Shown: positions 39,449 to 50,257, counted from the stretch's first letter. The stretch: 64,000 nucleotides of DNA from Siniperca chuatsi (GCF_020085105.1 NC_058059.1:19777042-19841041), one strand, 5' to 3'. The notes: generated by a model not told the origin, from the letters alone. Program-made: numbers and translations.

Positions 39449-41714
39449 CTGGAAAGAGAAATACACGTATATTTATTCACACAATCATGGAGAACGCATA
39501 AATCATTAGGCTTGCTCCTGGATGCTTCTCTGCGAGGAGGAGAAGCGGGGAATGTGGTGTGGTGGTGCTTCTTTGCGCACGCGCGTTAACCTCAGAAGTA
39601 ACGGAAGCTAATGAGGGACAATAAGTGTCAAAGGCAAATATACTTATTTTGTCACTTTGGCTCAATGTGGTTTTACTATTGGTTCTCCGGCTTACCCTGC
39701 GGGAAAAAAATACTTTTTAATCTGATTTATAATGCCAATTTGTTATGTGTACTTTAAATGCACTATATCTGAGAGACTTATTTTTCATCAGGTTGGTCAA
39801 TTTTAACATTCTGGTAAGAGTCTGCAGATGTAAATTAGTTAATCTTGGCAAACGGTGGCATATTTCTAAAATCAATTTAATGGTGATTAATGTGCACTGT
39901 CACTGATAAATCACTATCAATACGAAAATCCTACCATCGACAGTGATAAATTTAGGTTTATGGGCTGTTTGCCCTGTAGACATGTTGTTTTTCGTTTGAT
40001 TAATGGTTGGGTTCAATTATTATGTCTGTCATTATATCCAAATTTGACCACCCCAGGGCAGTTAGATAAGGGTACAAAAAAGCAAACGAACATGCTGTAG
40101 ACAGTTCAATAAAACGGTCAAGGATATGGTACTGTCTAAAGATACAGCCTGAATTGCATGTCGAAGTGAAGACATGTTCCCTTTTTGGGAAAACAAACTA
40201 TATATATTGGCATATACTCTACACACTCCAGCACAGTAGGTGGCGGTGTCCACCGTGGTTTACAACCCGCCAATGAAGCTAAAGAGGAAGGAGAGCTTCC
40301 ATGCAGCAGGTTTGTTTCAGTAAGAAAGTTTTCAGTTTCAAAGTTGGACTAGGTTAACTGTGCACTCTGGAGTTAACTGGGCTTTCTAGTTGGGCTTCTG
40401 TGCGGCGTGTAGCCTCTTCTGAAGCCCTTGAACTCTCACCCCAACGTGCCTTCATAAGAAAGCGAGTTAGTAAAAACTTCGGTAGCTTTTCCTGTATGTG
40501 TTTTTTTTTTTTTTTTACCCGCGACTCTCCCGTCATTCCCTGCGAAACAAGAACATATTTACGTTGCAGTTATGTGAAGATAACAGCTATGTTAGCTGTG
40601 AGGTAGCTCCGCTAAGGCTCTGTGCTAAAATTTGACCTCAAAACAAAGTAGGACTCTTGGATTTGACCATTGTATGCAAAAACAGTAGGCAGTATGAAAC
40701 GTCGTTATGCTAACGATGATTGCTTTTTTTTGTAAGCTAAGTAACGTTAAAGCTAACAACACACCACCGTTAATTGTAGCTTCCCACACCATAACGTTAG
40801 CTGATATGGTGGGATATTTATTGTAGTCTTTAAAAACCTCATAAGCTAATTATTTGCTATTTGCCCAGCGTTAAGTTATCTTGTATGGTAACTTCACGTG
40901 TCGCCAGTAAAGTGGTGATGTCATAAGATTAAAGCCAGTAGGTTTATGTATTGCTGTAAACTTACTGTAGGTCAAGTTACCAGTGAAGCTAACGTTACAC
41001 AGTTTGTCTGTCTAGCTTGATGGCCTTTGGCCACTTTTTTTCTTATTTCTCTTACAAAGTGACACACCCCAGAATTACATGTCATTCTAATGTTAGCTTA
41101 GCTTTCTATTCCACTAGCTAACGTTATGTGTGTATAATGAGACAAATTAAAATCAGTATTCATCAACCAGAGAATTTCCCTAAGATAGTGAAAGCTACAA
41201 TTTACAATTACACTGTGTCATTAAAATAACAATAAGCAAATAGAACAAACATTGCAATGCCCACTGATACAGGCACTCCTTGGTTTATCCAGAGAAAACA
41301 AAAACACCTGAATCAATCATGCCAACATGGACGCACAGCTCACTATCATATAGCTGTAAATGTAGAACTGCCAGACACATTCATTCATGTGAGCTGTTCA
41401 TGAACATATTTTCAACATAAATTATGTTTTATGTTAGTATGGAATGTGTTGTGGGTTGTTTTTGGTTTTTTGTTCTCGTCCAAATCTAGAATACATTTGT
41501 TTGCAAGCTAGTGTATTCTGCTGTGACCTTTTTTTAAAGGATCTAATCCCACCAACCCGGTGTTGCATCCAAATTTGAAATGAAATCACTCATAGTTGCA
41601 TTAGGCTACATCATCAGTAGAGGCTGTTTAGTTTGTAAATCTTTGATTTCTGCACTATAGGAATAATCTCTGACCTATCACACTCTCATAACTCTGTTTT
41701 TTTTTTGTCTTCAG
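39449..41714. promoter_or_regulatory. Shared head-to-head 5' region of wdr5 and brd3
   Basis: wdr5 is read leftward and brd3 rightward from this interval. A CpG-rich patch with CGCACGCGCG lies near 39570-39590 and probably marks the wdr5 start site. The first noncoding brd3 exon is expected between about 40300 and 40600 but could not be fixed. The rest is AT-rich, with many GTTAGC-type words and no open frame worth calling. A retroelement fragment lies at 40215-40290. Confidence 0.5.
40215..40290 (+). repeat. Fragment of dispersed fish retroelement 3' end
   Basis: The words CAGTAGGTGGCGGTG and AACCCGCCAATGAAGCTAAAG match a very common teleost repeat that usually reads AGGTGGCGGTAATGCAC...CCGCC and ends in AAG units. 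Identified from memory of fish genomes. The family name is not certain. Confidence 0.4.
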
Positions 41715-42057
41715 ATCACATTGTCTGGTATGAAAACTATGAATGAAGTGGGCTGGTGTTCCCTCAGAGCCTTAGTTGAGCTGACAGACGAAAGCTACGG
41801 AAGATAACAGAAACCAACAGAGGTTGTGTTCATCTGTTGAAGACCAGTCGCTTCCAGCTGCCATCATCATGTCAGCAGACGCGAACCCTCCCCAGCTTGT
41901 GAATCCTCCGCCTCCTGAGGTGACCAATCCCAACAAGCCAGGCCGGAGGACCAACCAGCTGCAGTACATGCAGAATGTAGTGATCAAATCCCTGTGGCGG
42001 CACCAGTTCGCCTGGCCTTTTTACCAGCCTGTTGATGCAGTCGCTCTTGGACTATCA
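41715..42057 (+). CDS. brd3: brd3 first coding exon with 5' UTR
   Basis: The acceptor TCTTCAG at 41714 shows an upstream noncoding exon. The ATG is at 41869 with A at -3. It encodes 63 residues: the conserved [10 protein letters not shown] tail, [11 protein letters not shown] and the start of bromodomain 1 (WPFYQPVDA). It ends ALGLS before GTGAGT, where the family usually has Leu-Pro ahead of DY. The leader contains an upstream frame at 41730-41807. Confidence 0.9.
41730..41807 (+). other. Upstream ORF in brd3 leader (25 codons)
   Basis: ATG at 41730 opens [18 protein letters not shown]... and stops at TAA 41805-41807, 61 bases before the brd3 ATG. It lies in the same exon as the main start, so it should be in the mature mRNA. 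Translation is unproven. Confidence 0.45.
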
Positions 42058-45000
42058 GTGAGTAGTTTGCAATTGTTGTAAATGTTCTTAAAACTTTTGA
42101 TGATGTGTCCAATTCAGCATTTAACAATATATATATTTTTTTTAATTATTTAATTTAAACAAAAATATCTATTTATGTACACAAAAACAAATAAATAAAT
42201 GGTTTTTTTTTTAAGTTAATTTAATGAAAAGTGGGCAGATTGCGAACGTCAAGTACTCGTTAGCAATTTCCAATGTAGCTAACCACCTGCCCTGAAGTCA
42301 AAAACACATCATGAAATAAATCCTGAAATAAATACACATCTGCTGCATCCATAGTGGCTTTGGAAAGTTGTAAATCTACTCTTGGTAATATGGTATTTTA
42401 CTAACTGAAATAAATATCCCTGTTAAAGGCAGTGCTACCAAATACTTTTTTTTTCAGGTTCTGATGTACAAAGAGATGCTATTTACAAATTAAAGTGGCG
42501 TATAAGCTTTTGACGCCTGACCTGTTTTTATTTTTTGGTTTGTTTTTTTTTTTCATACACCGACCCCCACTGTGTGATCACTGTGTGATCAGTCTAAAAT
42601 ATCATATATGTGTTTGTCTTGCCTTGTGGGAAAGGGTCTGCTTTTGTCTTTTCTTTCAATGAAGTAAAACTTCTTCTAAATCCTTAAATTTCCTCTGTTT
42701 TTGTCATTCTTTCACGGCAGCTTTTGATGTTGTTGTCTAAGTTTGGTTCATCACTGTTTTTTGTTTCTCCCTTGGTTGTGGTTGCCTCCTAATCCTCATG
42801 CACACCTCACTTAGACAACAGTGAGTATAGAGACATTTGATTGTGGCAATACACTCAGTCTCAATCTCATCCAGTATTTACAGCTTATACCCTTACATTA
42901 ATCATAACAAATAACCCTAAAATTTGCTGAAATAACCTTGATTCTATATTACTGCGTTTTTTTTTTTTTTTTTGTCTATACATGCTACTCAGTACTTAAT
43001 TAATGACTTAATCATTTGAAGTAGGTGCTTTAATTCTGGAATGTAACTAATTTGATTAACTAATTAAATAGGGACTATTTCTTAAGTAGTCCCAGCTGTA
43101 GTTTTTAATTAGTCCCAGTTAAAACGGTGGATTATCCAGAGTTACTGAGACACTGTTTTGGAATGAGATGTTGAATTGAAGTAGAATTTGAGATGAAATT
43201 CCTTTCACCTCTGCCGGGGTGGATGTAGAAATTTCTGAGATAGATATCTCATTACCTGGGCAAATGAAACCAAAACTATCTGCATGGCTAGATGCCTTGT
43301 CAAAGAATAATTCCAGTTTATTACAATTTGGATGTTATTTACATAGTTTTGGCTATCATTTGTATCGGTTATGGTAACATCGTACTCACTGAAGTAATTG
43401 CTGAGATCTGGGAACATTGTGACATCGCTACAACAAAGTCAGACGGGGTAAGAAACACGAGCGGTCAGACGATCAGACAGGTTGTAAACAAGCCAACATT
43501 TTCTCTAAAAAACACTTTGAATGATTGTTATAATCCCTCATTGCACAGAAACCTGTTTGCACAGACATCTAGAGCACACAGACAGTTTGGTAACACTTAA
43601 TAACCAAATAAGTTTGGCTAACCTGTTTAAGTGCTTGGGTTTCTTGCCCCCGTGTGACTTCATCTTAACAATGTCGCCGTGTTCCCAGACCTCAGCATAT
43701 TAACTTGGTAAATATCATATTTTTAAAACCGATGGGAATTATTAACAAAACTGTCAAAATAAGATCCTAATTGTGTGTATTGTACTGGAATGATCCTGGG
43801 AGTGAGAAACCTTTTTAAGTGTCGAAATGCAGGAATTGTGCTTTAATTTATGAAGATGTCGGACAGAAACAAAAAGCAAGACTACATTCATCTGACACGT
43901 TGACTCTTTTTCTTCATCAGGATTATCATACGATAATAACATCTCCCATGGACTTGGGAACCATCAAGAAACGGCTAGAGAACAACTACTATTGGAGTGC
44001 AAGTGAATGTATGCAAGACTTCAACTCCATGTTCACCAACTGCTACATATATAATAAGGTGAGGAGCTTCATTGGTAGAAATGCACCACGCTGGTTAGCC
44101 TGACAGAAACTAAGCACTCATAGATTTCCCTCTGTCCTCTAGCCTACAGATGACATAGTGCTGATGGCCCTCGCCTTGGAAAAGATTTTCTTGCAAAAAG
44201 TTGCCCAGATGCCACAGAGGGAAGACGAGATTTTTCCTCATGCAGCCAAAGGGAAGAGCAAAAAAAGTAGCACTCCAGGTATTTAACTTACTTGTATGAA
44301 CATTATTTCAGGCTGCTTCGCATGTTCTTAATTCCAATTGTAACTGAGGAATTTGAATCTCAGAAATCAGGTCTCATGAGTTCAATAAACTGCACATAGC
44401 GTACTCATGTAGGTGTAAATGGTTGGTCAGGGACAACGGGATGAGTCGGATTTGTGGCATGTAATATAAAACTATTTTAATCAAATTAAGTTGAAAGATA
44501 TGATCAATCAAATTAGGCATTTGGTTCTGTTAATAATCCTTTAATGTGTTTTTTTTCCTGTGTATAAAATTCTTTATTTTTTTTAGTTAATAGCTTGAAT
44601 GAATGAATGAATCCAAGTTTGAATGCGGCCTGAGCCTATATTCTATTAAATAAGAATCTAAAGGTTACACCAAAATCTCCTTTAAAATATATGCATTTCC
44701 TTAATTTAGCATTTAGCACTCTACACATGTGCAAAGCATCGTGAGTCTCATTGTAGTCATTTATCTTAGCATGCTTTATTGTGTGAGTAAAAGATGCATG
44801 TTTCAGGCTGCATTGGCATCAGTGTCATCCTCAGTGTCTCTGACACTTCAGCCAGCAGCAGTGATTAACTGCATCAGTAACCTTCTGCCACCCCTCTGTT
44901 TCTTTCCGTTTAAAATGACACTCAGTGCTCAGAGCTCAGTTACTATATAGTGTCTTCCCTGTGGGTCCTCTAGTAAGGTTTCATTTTGCAGTCACTGAAA

Positions 45001-47717
45001 TTGGGTTTCTTCTTAAGCGTGTTTTTTCTCATTCCAATTAAATTATAATGCACTTGGAAATGTATACGGCTGTTAACGTGGTAATTGTGGCTGTTTCTCT
45101 AATCTTTATGTGTACATGTTTGAGTGAACATTTGCACCAAATCACTGCAACTCAGAAAAACAGCTCTGTGTGTGTGCTTTTTATAAATCAGAGGGAGGAA
45201 ATATCTGCACAGAGCAACATAGGGAGATGTGTTATTTATTTATTGTAGATTACACACAAACAGAAAAGCCAGAAAAAACAAATAATGTTACAAGACAAAA
45301 TCGAAATGCACCTTGCATACAAAATTGAAATAATAATATTACTACTTAGTCCAAAATATGTATTTTTGTGCTTTTTCTCTTTTCCTTACATTTGTGTTAA
45401 TACATGTATACAGGTGGGCAGAATGGAACTGTGACCACATGTTCTTCAGCTACAACACCCACATCTCAGCCAAGTCTCAGCTACACGCCCTCCAGCTCGT
45501 CCTCAATGCCCAAACAATCATCACAGAACATCACAAAAGTGAGTCACCATTTGTGTCTCTGACCCTCACTCTTATTTCATATTATTTTTAAATCACAGAG
45601 CATGCCGAGAATTTTCCCTTATTGTGGTGGGTTGTTTTTTTTTGTTTTTTTGTTTTTTTTTTGTGCCAATGAAGAAGAAAGGGATGAAGCGGAAGGACGA
45701 CGCCTCCAGTTTGAATGATTTGTCAGAAAGCAAGAGGAGACGTGGAAGCGCAGGCCGAGAAAGTGAGCAGGGCAGACTGAGCGAACAGCTCAAGTACTGC
45801 AACGATATACTGAAGGAAATGCTGTCTAAGAAGCACGCAGCCTACGCCTGGCCTTTCTACAAGCCCGTCGACGCTGAAGCTCTGCAGCTACACGATTACC
45901 ATGACATCATCAAATACCCCATGGATCTCAGCACTGTTGAAGTATAAACTGTATATTTACATATACGAATCTCTGTAATTTTCATGATGGCTGTTGTATT
46001 TGCTAACTACCTTTTTTTTGTTTTCCAGAAAAAGATAGATGGAGGAGAGTACCAGGACGCACAAGGCTTCGCTGCAGATGTTAGGTTGATTTTTTCCAAT
46101 TGCTACAAATACAACCCTCCACATCATGATGTTGTCACTAAGGCCAGAAAACTTCAGGTGTGTTTTTGAATGATTACATTGAATAGTTACAGAATTTTAA
46201 AATAGTTTGACTGGCTCTTTAGGCTCAGTTTTTTTCAGTTTCACTTGATTCTTCTTTCATCATTGGGCATGCGTTTGCTTCAGGGTGTGTTCGAGAAGAG
46301 GTTTGCGAAGATGCCAGACGAGCCAGTGGAGCTGATTTCACTAATGAGTGCCATGTCCACTAAGAGCGCAGATTTTAGTGCGATAAGTGCCAACAGTTCC
46401 TCCAACTTGGACAAATCAGACTTAGCAGAGGAGCGTGCCACCCGCCTTGCTGAGTTGCAAGAACAGGTGGGTGCAGAACAGGTGGGTTTCTACACAAATC
46501 GCTAACTCTGTTTTGTCATTATTGTCTGCTACTCCAAACCTGTTTCTCCTGATGAATTCATTGACCTCCTGTTTAATGATCAATAAAAGTTTTGCCTTTC
46601 CTTACAAATGTGAGCATAGCTTACATGTGAGAGGTTTAAACTGCTACCACAACAATGATTTGACCTGTGCTCTGCCAGGACTTTTATGACAACATTTACA
46701 AAAATATTCCTGTCACCTTATTTTCTGGATCTCAAATATACAGCAGGGAGAAATAGATGCATAAAGTATGATGATCAGATGACTTGAGGTTTTTTTTATC
46801 TTCTCTGACTCCTCTCCATTGTTTGGAGAAGATATTGTTTGACTGATTAAATCATATGCTGCTGAGCCTCCAAGTTGCTAGCAACTACACTCTGGCTCCC
46901 ACTTACTCTTTGTTTTCTTAGTGCTGCTATCTTGGCACTTATTATTTTAATGCCACAATAGCCCATTTCTGTTGACTCTCTACCCAGCTTAAAGCGGTTC
47001 ATGAACAGCTCGCTGCACTCTCTGAAGTCCCTGTGATTAAACCAAAGAAGAAAAAAGAAAAGGACAAGAAAGAGGACAGCTGGCAAAATAAAAGCAGTGC
47101 AAATTCCAGCTCCAGGTAGGACGTTTTACGTAACTGAAGAACTATTTTCGTAGTGTTTCGCTTCCATATCGAGACTCTTGACTGCTTTGTCTTGGATTTC
47201 AGGCAGTCGTGGAAGAGAAGCAAAGACTGGGATTCGGATGATGAATCTCTGCCGATGACGTACGACGAGAAGCACCAGCTGAGCCTGGACATTAACCGGT
47301 TACCTGGCATAAAGCTGGGCCGCGTGGTGCACATCATTCAGACTCGAGAGCCCTCGATGTGTGACACCAACCCAGAGGAGATTGAGATTGACTTTGAGAT
47401 ACTGAAGCCGTCCACTCTGCGGGAGCTGGAGCAATACGTGAAGTCTTGTCTGCATAAGAAGTTTAAGAAATTTCAAAGTAAGTATGAAGCCTTCCTGCCA
47501 TCTTCCTTTGAATTATTTGATATTAAGGTGCTAATTAACCAAAACGTTAAAATGCCATCAGCACCTGTAGCATTTAATTGGTGATGGTGCTTCCTTTACT
47601 TCCCTTCATGCAGAGAAAAGCAGTCAAGCTGCGTCTCATCACGTCAGCTGCAGCAGTTCTTCAGATTCTGCCACCAGCAGCTCCAGTGACTCCAGCTCGG
47701 AAAACAGTGACTCGTGA
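41869..47717 (+). CDS. brd3: BET bromodomain protein, Brd3-like, complete (10 coding exons)
   Basis: BET proteins bind acetylated histones and transcription factors in the nucleus through two bromodomains and recruit partners through the ET domain. Coding exons: 41869-42057, 43921-44058, 44143-44278, 45414-45538, 45675-45941, 46029-46157, 46284-46466, 46988-47115, 47203-47477, 47614-47717. Total 1674 bases, 557 residues plus TGA, all in frame. Bromodomain 1 has WPF at 49-51 and the acetyl-lysine Asn at 108 (YIYN). Bromodomain 2 has WPF at 255-257 and Asn 314 (YKYN). The motif [12 protein letters not shown], a short Lys-rich segment (KPKKKKEK), an ET domain at about 447-515 and a Ser-rich tail ending ENSDS follow. 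Human BRD3 has 726 residues, so this copy is short: the Pro-rich linker and the Lys-rich region are reduced. Naming as brd3 rests on sequence plus its place beside wdr5 and vav2. BRD2, BRD4 and BRDT are less likely. Teleosts often have two brd3 copies, and which one this is remains open. Confidence 0.88.
42058..43920 (+). other. brd3: brd3 intron after first coding exon
   Basis: T-rich with several A/T runs. The second half holds a foldback element at about 43335-43770. No coding sequence recognised. Confidence 0.65.
43335..43770. repeat. Long inverted repeat (foldback) in brd3 intron
   Basis: The left arm around 43393-43495 (GCTGAGATCTGGGAACA, GACATCGCTACAAC, AAGTCAGACGGGGTAAGAAA) is matched by the reverse complement of 43600-43700 (GCTGAGGTCTGGGAACA, GACATTGTTAAGAT, AAGTCACACGGGGGCAAGAA). 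Similarity continues outward to about 43335 and 43770 at lower level. The spacer is about 100 bases. Looks like a decayed MITE. Family unknown. Confidence 0.65.
43921..44058 (+). CDS. brd3: brd3 exon: bromodomain 1 core
   Basis: Forty-six codons from [20 protein letters not shown] to NCYIYNK. Contains the acetyl-lysine-binding Asn. Acceptor CATCAG, donor GTGAGG. Confidence 0.93.
44143..44278 (+). CDS. brd3: brd3 exon: end of bromodomain 1
   Basis: Encodes [20 protein letters not shown] then AQMPQ and a basic segment GKSKKSSTP. It ends in phase 1 before GTATTT, a less usual donor. Confidence 0.9.
44279..45413 (+). other. brd3: brd3 intron before linker exon
   Basis: AT-rich with four AATG units near 44598-44612. 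Nothing else recognised. Confidence 0.6.
45414..45538 (+). CDS. brd3: brd3 exon: Ser/Thr-rich linker
   Basis: Low-complexity linker [20 protein letters not shown]...SQNITK. It replaces the much longer Pro/Ala-rich linker of human BRD3. The frame joins both neighbours. Acceptor ATACAG, donor GTGAGT. Confidence 0.8.
45675..45941 (+). CDS. brd3: brd3 exon: motif A/B linker and start of bromodomain 2
   Basis: Eighty-nine codons: [13 protein letters not shown], a basic stretch KRRRGS, then [36 protein letters not shown] and DLSTVE. The acceptor is at 45674 after a long T-rich tract. A second AG three bases downstream could drop one Lys. Confidence 0.9.
46029..46157 (+). CDS. brd3: brd3 exon: bromodomain 2 core
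   Basis: Forty-three codons: [20 protein letters not shown] then [16 protein letters not shown]. Asn 314 is the acetyl-lysine contact. Acceptor TTCCAG, donor GTGTGT. Confidence 0.93.
46284..46466 (+). CDS. brd3: brd3 exon: end of bromodomain 2 and NPS-like region
   Basis: Encodes [20 protein letters not shown], a Ser/Ala-rich segment, then [14 protein letters not shown]. The acidic serine cluster that precedes EERATRL in human BRD3/BRD4 is mostly absent here ([10 protein letters not shown]). The donor GTGGGT at 46467 is repeated 15 bases downstream. Confidence 0.92.
46988..47115 (+). CDS. brd3: brd3 exon: basic region
   Basis: Encodes [20 protein letters not shown] then [17 protein letters not shown]. 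This is the BET basic region, much shorter than in human BRD3. It ends in phase 2 before GTAGGA. Confidence 0.9.
47203..47477 (+). CDS. brd3: brd3 exon: ET domain
   Basis: Encodes [55 protein letters not shown] and YVKSCLHKK, the conserved extraterminal fold that binds NSD3, JMJD6 and viral or cellular peptides. It ends in phase 1 before GTAAGT. Confidence 0.94.
47614..47717 (+). CDS. brd3: brd3 last coding exon: Ser-rich tail
   Basis: Encodes [13 protein letters not shown] followed by a Ser/Asp-rich tail ending SSSENSDS and TGA at 47715-47717. The acidic Ser-rich end resembles the SEED-type tail of BET proteins. Confidence 0.9.
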
Positions 47718-47845
47718 CAACTGTAATGTTTTTATTTATTTCTTCTTTTGTTACCAAAAGATAGTTCTTCAAAACTGTTAAACATGCTTATTTTTGTATT
47801 TGTTATGTGCTTAAGATCTGAAAATTAAACTTCCTTCACACCGTC
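47718..47845 (+). other. brd3: brd3 3' UTR with ATTAAA signal
   Basis: ATTAAA at 47824-47829 lies about 110 bases after the stop and is followed by T/GT-rich sequence. This implies a very short 3' UTR. Longer forms cannot be excluded. Confidence 0.55.
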
Positions 47846-47849
47846 TTTG

Positions 47850-49140
47850 TATTCACTGTGGCTTTTTTCACTCTTTCTTTATAAATTGCAATATCCGTCA
47901 CTGGTGTTCCTTATCAGACACTAAATTGTTCAAGATATAGCTGGATGGCATGCTACCAGGGCTAGGGCACATTTGATACCAAATGAGTTTCATCCAATAT
48001 CCTGTCCCTGTCATTCATTTTGTCTGTACTGTTTAATAATAGCATAGGACTTTTTCAAATACGCCACAGAAATGCAGTCATATTCTTTTAAACATCCAAT
48101 TGCACTAGACAGCTCTCAATAGCATCTGTTTATATTGTGAGTAGGGCATTTAGCAGTAGATGATTTAATTATGAAAAAGATAACACAACACTAGCACATG
48201 ATTATAGGGCTGCTATTTGGGACTGTGATAAGGATTGTCACCTTAGTGGTGGGTAATATACCTTTTTTATTATTTTTTATTATAAAAATAAGAAAGTAGA
48301 GAGAGGCTGGGTAGAATGAGTAACCAGAGAATTGGTTCCAGGTATGCAAAGGCACACAGCTCCACACATCCATCACACTAATGGCAAAGAACATGCTCTG
48401 GTGAGTCATTGCTCGTGCATAAATTAACTGGATATTTTGTTGAAGCTTTTCAGAGCTGGTTGGTCAAATATGGACACACACGCAGTGAGGTACAGAACCC
48501 GGTAGGGCCAGCTCTGAAAACCTGTTTTAGTTGGCCGGCCTTCATTCTACCTTCTCCTTCTGTGTATCTAGGCTGTAATGGCTCAAAACATAAATCAACC
48601 TACTAAATCATGTTCATTGACTCAGAATGGATTTATGGTGTTTGGATTCTATAATTGTTTTTTTCCCAATATCAGAAAAAGTGCAAGTTTTATTTTAACC
48701 CCCTACCTTCCATTTAGCATTTATAAGCAGTATAGAAACGTTTGATAAATAGTTTTTAACACTATACTGTAGTTGTAAGCAGATATACAGTCTTTTTAAG
48801 TGTTTATTGAAGTAGTTGTCGACAACTTATAAATAAAATGTTACCCAATCTTTCCTCAGTGGGCCGGTAATGTTGCCTGTTTCATACATGCACTAGCTAT
48901 TTAAATACTGTCAGTGAACCATTTTTAGTCATTTCAGTCCAAAACAAAATCAGAAATAGTACGACACCGTGCCTTTGGTGTGGCAGCTTTCATATTGCAG
49001 TCGTTAATGTGATCTGCAGTATATAGGACAAATGTCTGTACAGTCTATGCAATAGGTTTGCTATTACTAAAATGTTTGTTGCAGGTTTGTTACTGGGGTT
49101 TTGTTTTTGTTTTTTTTCCCCATAATTTTACAGAGACAAG
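47850..49140. other. Intergenic sequence downstream of brd3
   Basis: No gene recognised. Two short inverted matches (GGTAGAATGA near 48309 with its complement near 48544, and TTTTCAGAGCTGG near 48449 with its complement near 48510) suggest a small decayed palindromic element at about 48300-48560. Confidence 0.5.
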
Positions 49141-50257
49141 ATATTAGGCAGTCTAAGGTACATTTTCCTTTTTTGCATGTTTGGTCATACCACAGCATCT
49201 CAATAGGATTCAGGTCAGGACTTTGACTAGGCCACTCCAAAGTCTTCATTTTGTTCTTCAGCCATTCAGAGATCCCACAACAACATCCAAAGAACTGCAG
49301 GCCACACTGCCCTCAGTTAAGGTCAGTGTTCATGACTCCACCATAAGAAAGAGACTGGGCAAAAATGGCCTGCATGGCAGAGTTCCAAGATGAAAACCAC
49401 TACTGAGCAAAAAGAACATTTGTCTCATTTTTGCCAGAAAACATCTTGATGATCCCCAAGACTTTCGAGAAAAGACTGACGAGACAAAAGTTGAACTTTG
49501 TGCAAGGTGTGTGTCCCATTACATCTGGCGTAAAAATAACAATGCATTTCAGAAAAAGGACATCATACCAACAGTAAAATATGGTGGTGGTAGTGTGATG
49601 GTCTGGTGCTGTTTTGCTGCTTCAGGACCTGGAAGACTTGCTGTGATAAATGGAACCATGAATTCTGCTGTCTACCAAAAACTGAAGGAGAATGTCTGGC
49701 CATCTGTTCGTGACCTCAAGCTGAAGCTAACTTGGGTTCTGCAGCAGGACAATGATCCAAAACACACCAGCAAGTCCACCTCTGAATGGCTGAAGAAGAA
49801 CAAAATGAAGACTTTGGAGTGGCCTAGTCGAAGTCCTGACCTGAATCCTATTGAGATGCTGTGGCATGACCTTAAAAAGGCAGTTCATGCTCGAAAACCC
49901 ACCAATGTGGCTGAATTACAACAATTCTGCAAAGATGAGTGGGCCAAAATTCCTCGACAGCGCTGTAAAAGACTCATTGCAAGTTATCGCAAACGCTTGA
50001 TTGCAGTTGTTGCTGCTAAGGGTGGCCCAACCAGTTATTAGGTTTAGGGGGCAATCACTTTTTCACACAGGGCCATGTAGGTTTGGATTTTGTTTTCCCT
50101 TAATAATAACAACCTTCATTTAAAAACTGCATTTTGTGTTTACTTGTGTTATCTTTGACTAATATTTAAATTTGTTTAATGATCTGAAACATTTAAGTGT
50201 GACAAACGTGCAAAAAAGAAATCAGGAAGGGGGCAAACACCTTTTCACACCACTGTA
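49140..50257 (+). mobile_element. Rearranged Tc1/mariner element, 5' end lost
   Basis: The right end carries the typical terminal sequence GGGGGCAAACACCTTTTCAC ending CACTG, with the TA target at 50256-50257. The left terminal repeat is missing. Instead, 49182-49269 is an inverted copy of the transposase segment 49781-49871 (88 against 91 bases, one 3-base gap). The transposase frame then runs rightward from about 49270. Confidence 0.85.
49270..50041 (+). pseudogene. Tc1-like transposase, N-terminally truncated, one in-frame stop
   Basis: Tc1 transposases cut and paste DNA at TA sites. Translation starts [18 protein letters not shown] (second helix-turn-helix region). It meets TGA at 49391-49393 after GRVPR, then stays open in the same frame for 215 codons to the TAG at 50039-50041 region. 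The catalytic triad is present: Asp in KTDETK (near 49478), Asp in QQDNDPKH (49748) and Glu in LNPIEMLW (49853), with 34 residues between the last two (DD34E). The paired-like DNA-binding N-terminus is absent, so this copy cannot be active. The long intact stretch suggests a fairly recent insertion. Confidence 0.85.

Noticed and set aside
45675..45677. Acceptor choice three bases downstream for the brd3 exon
   Set aside because: Both AGs are usable and change only one Lys; the first was kept because it gives the longer family-like KKKG motif.
49067..49249. Minus-strand gene with transposase-like [17 protein letters not shown]
   Set aside because: It is the inverted fragment of the adjacent Tc1 transposase, not an independent gene.
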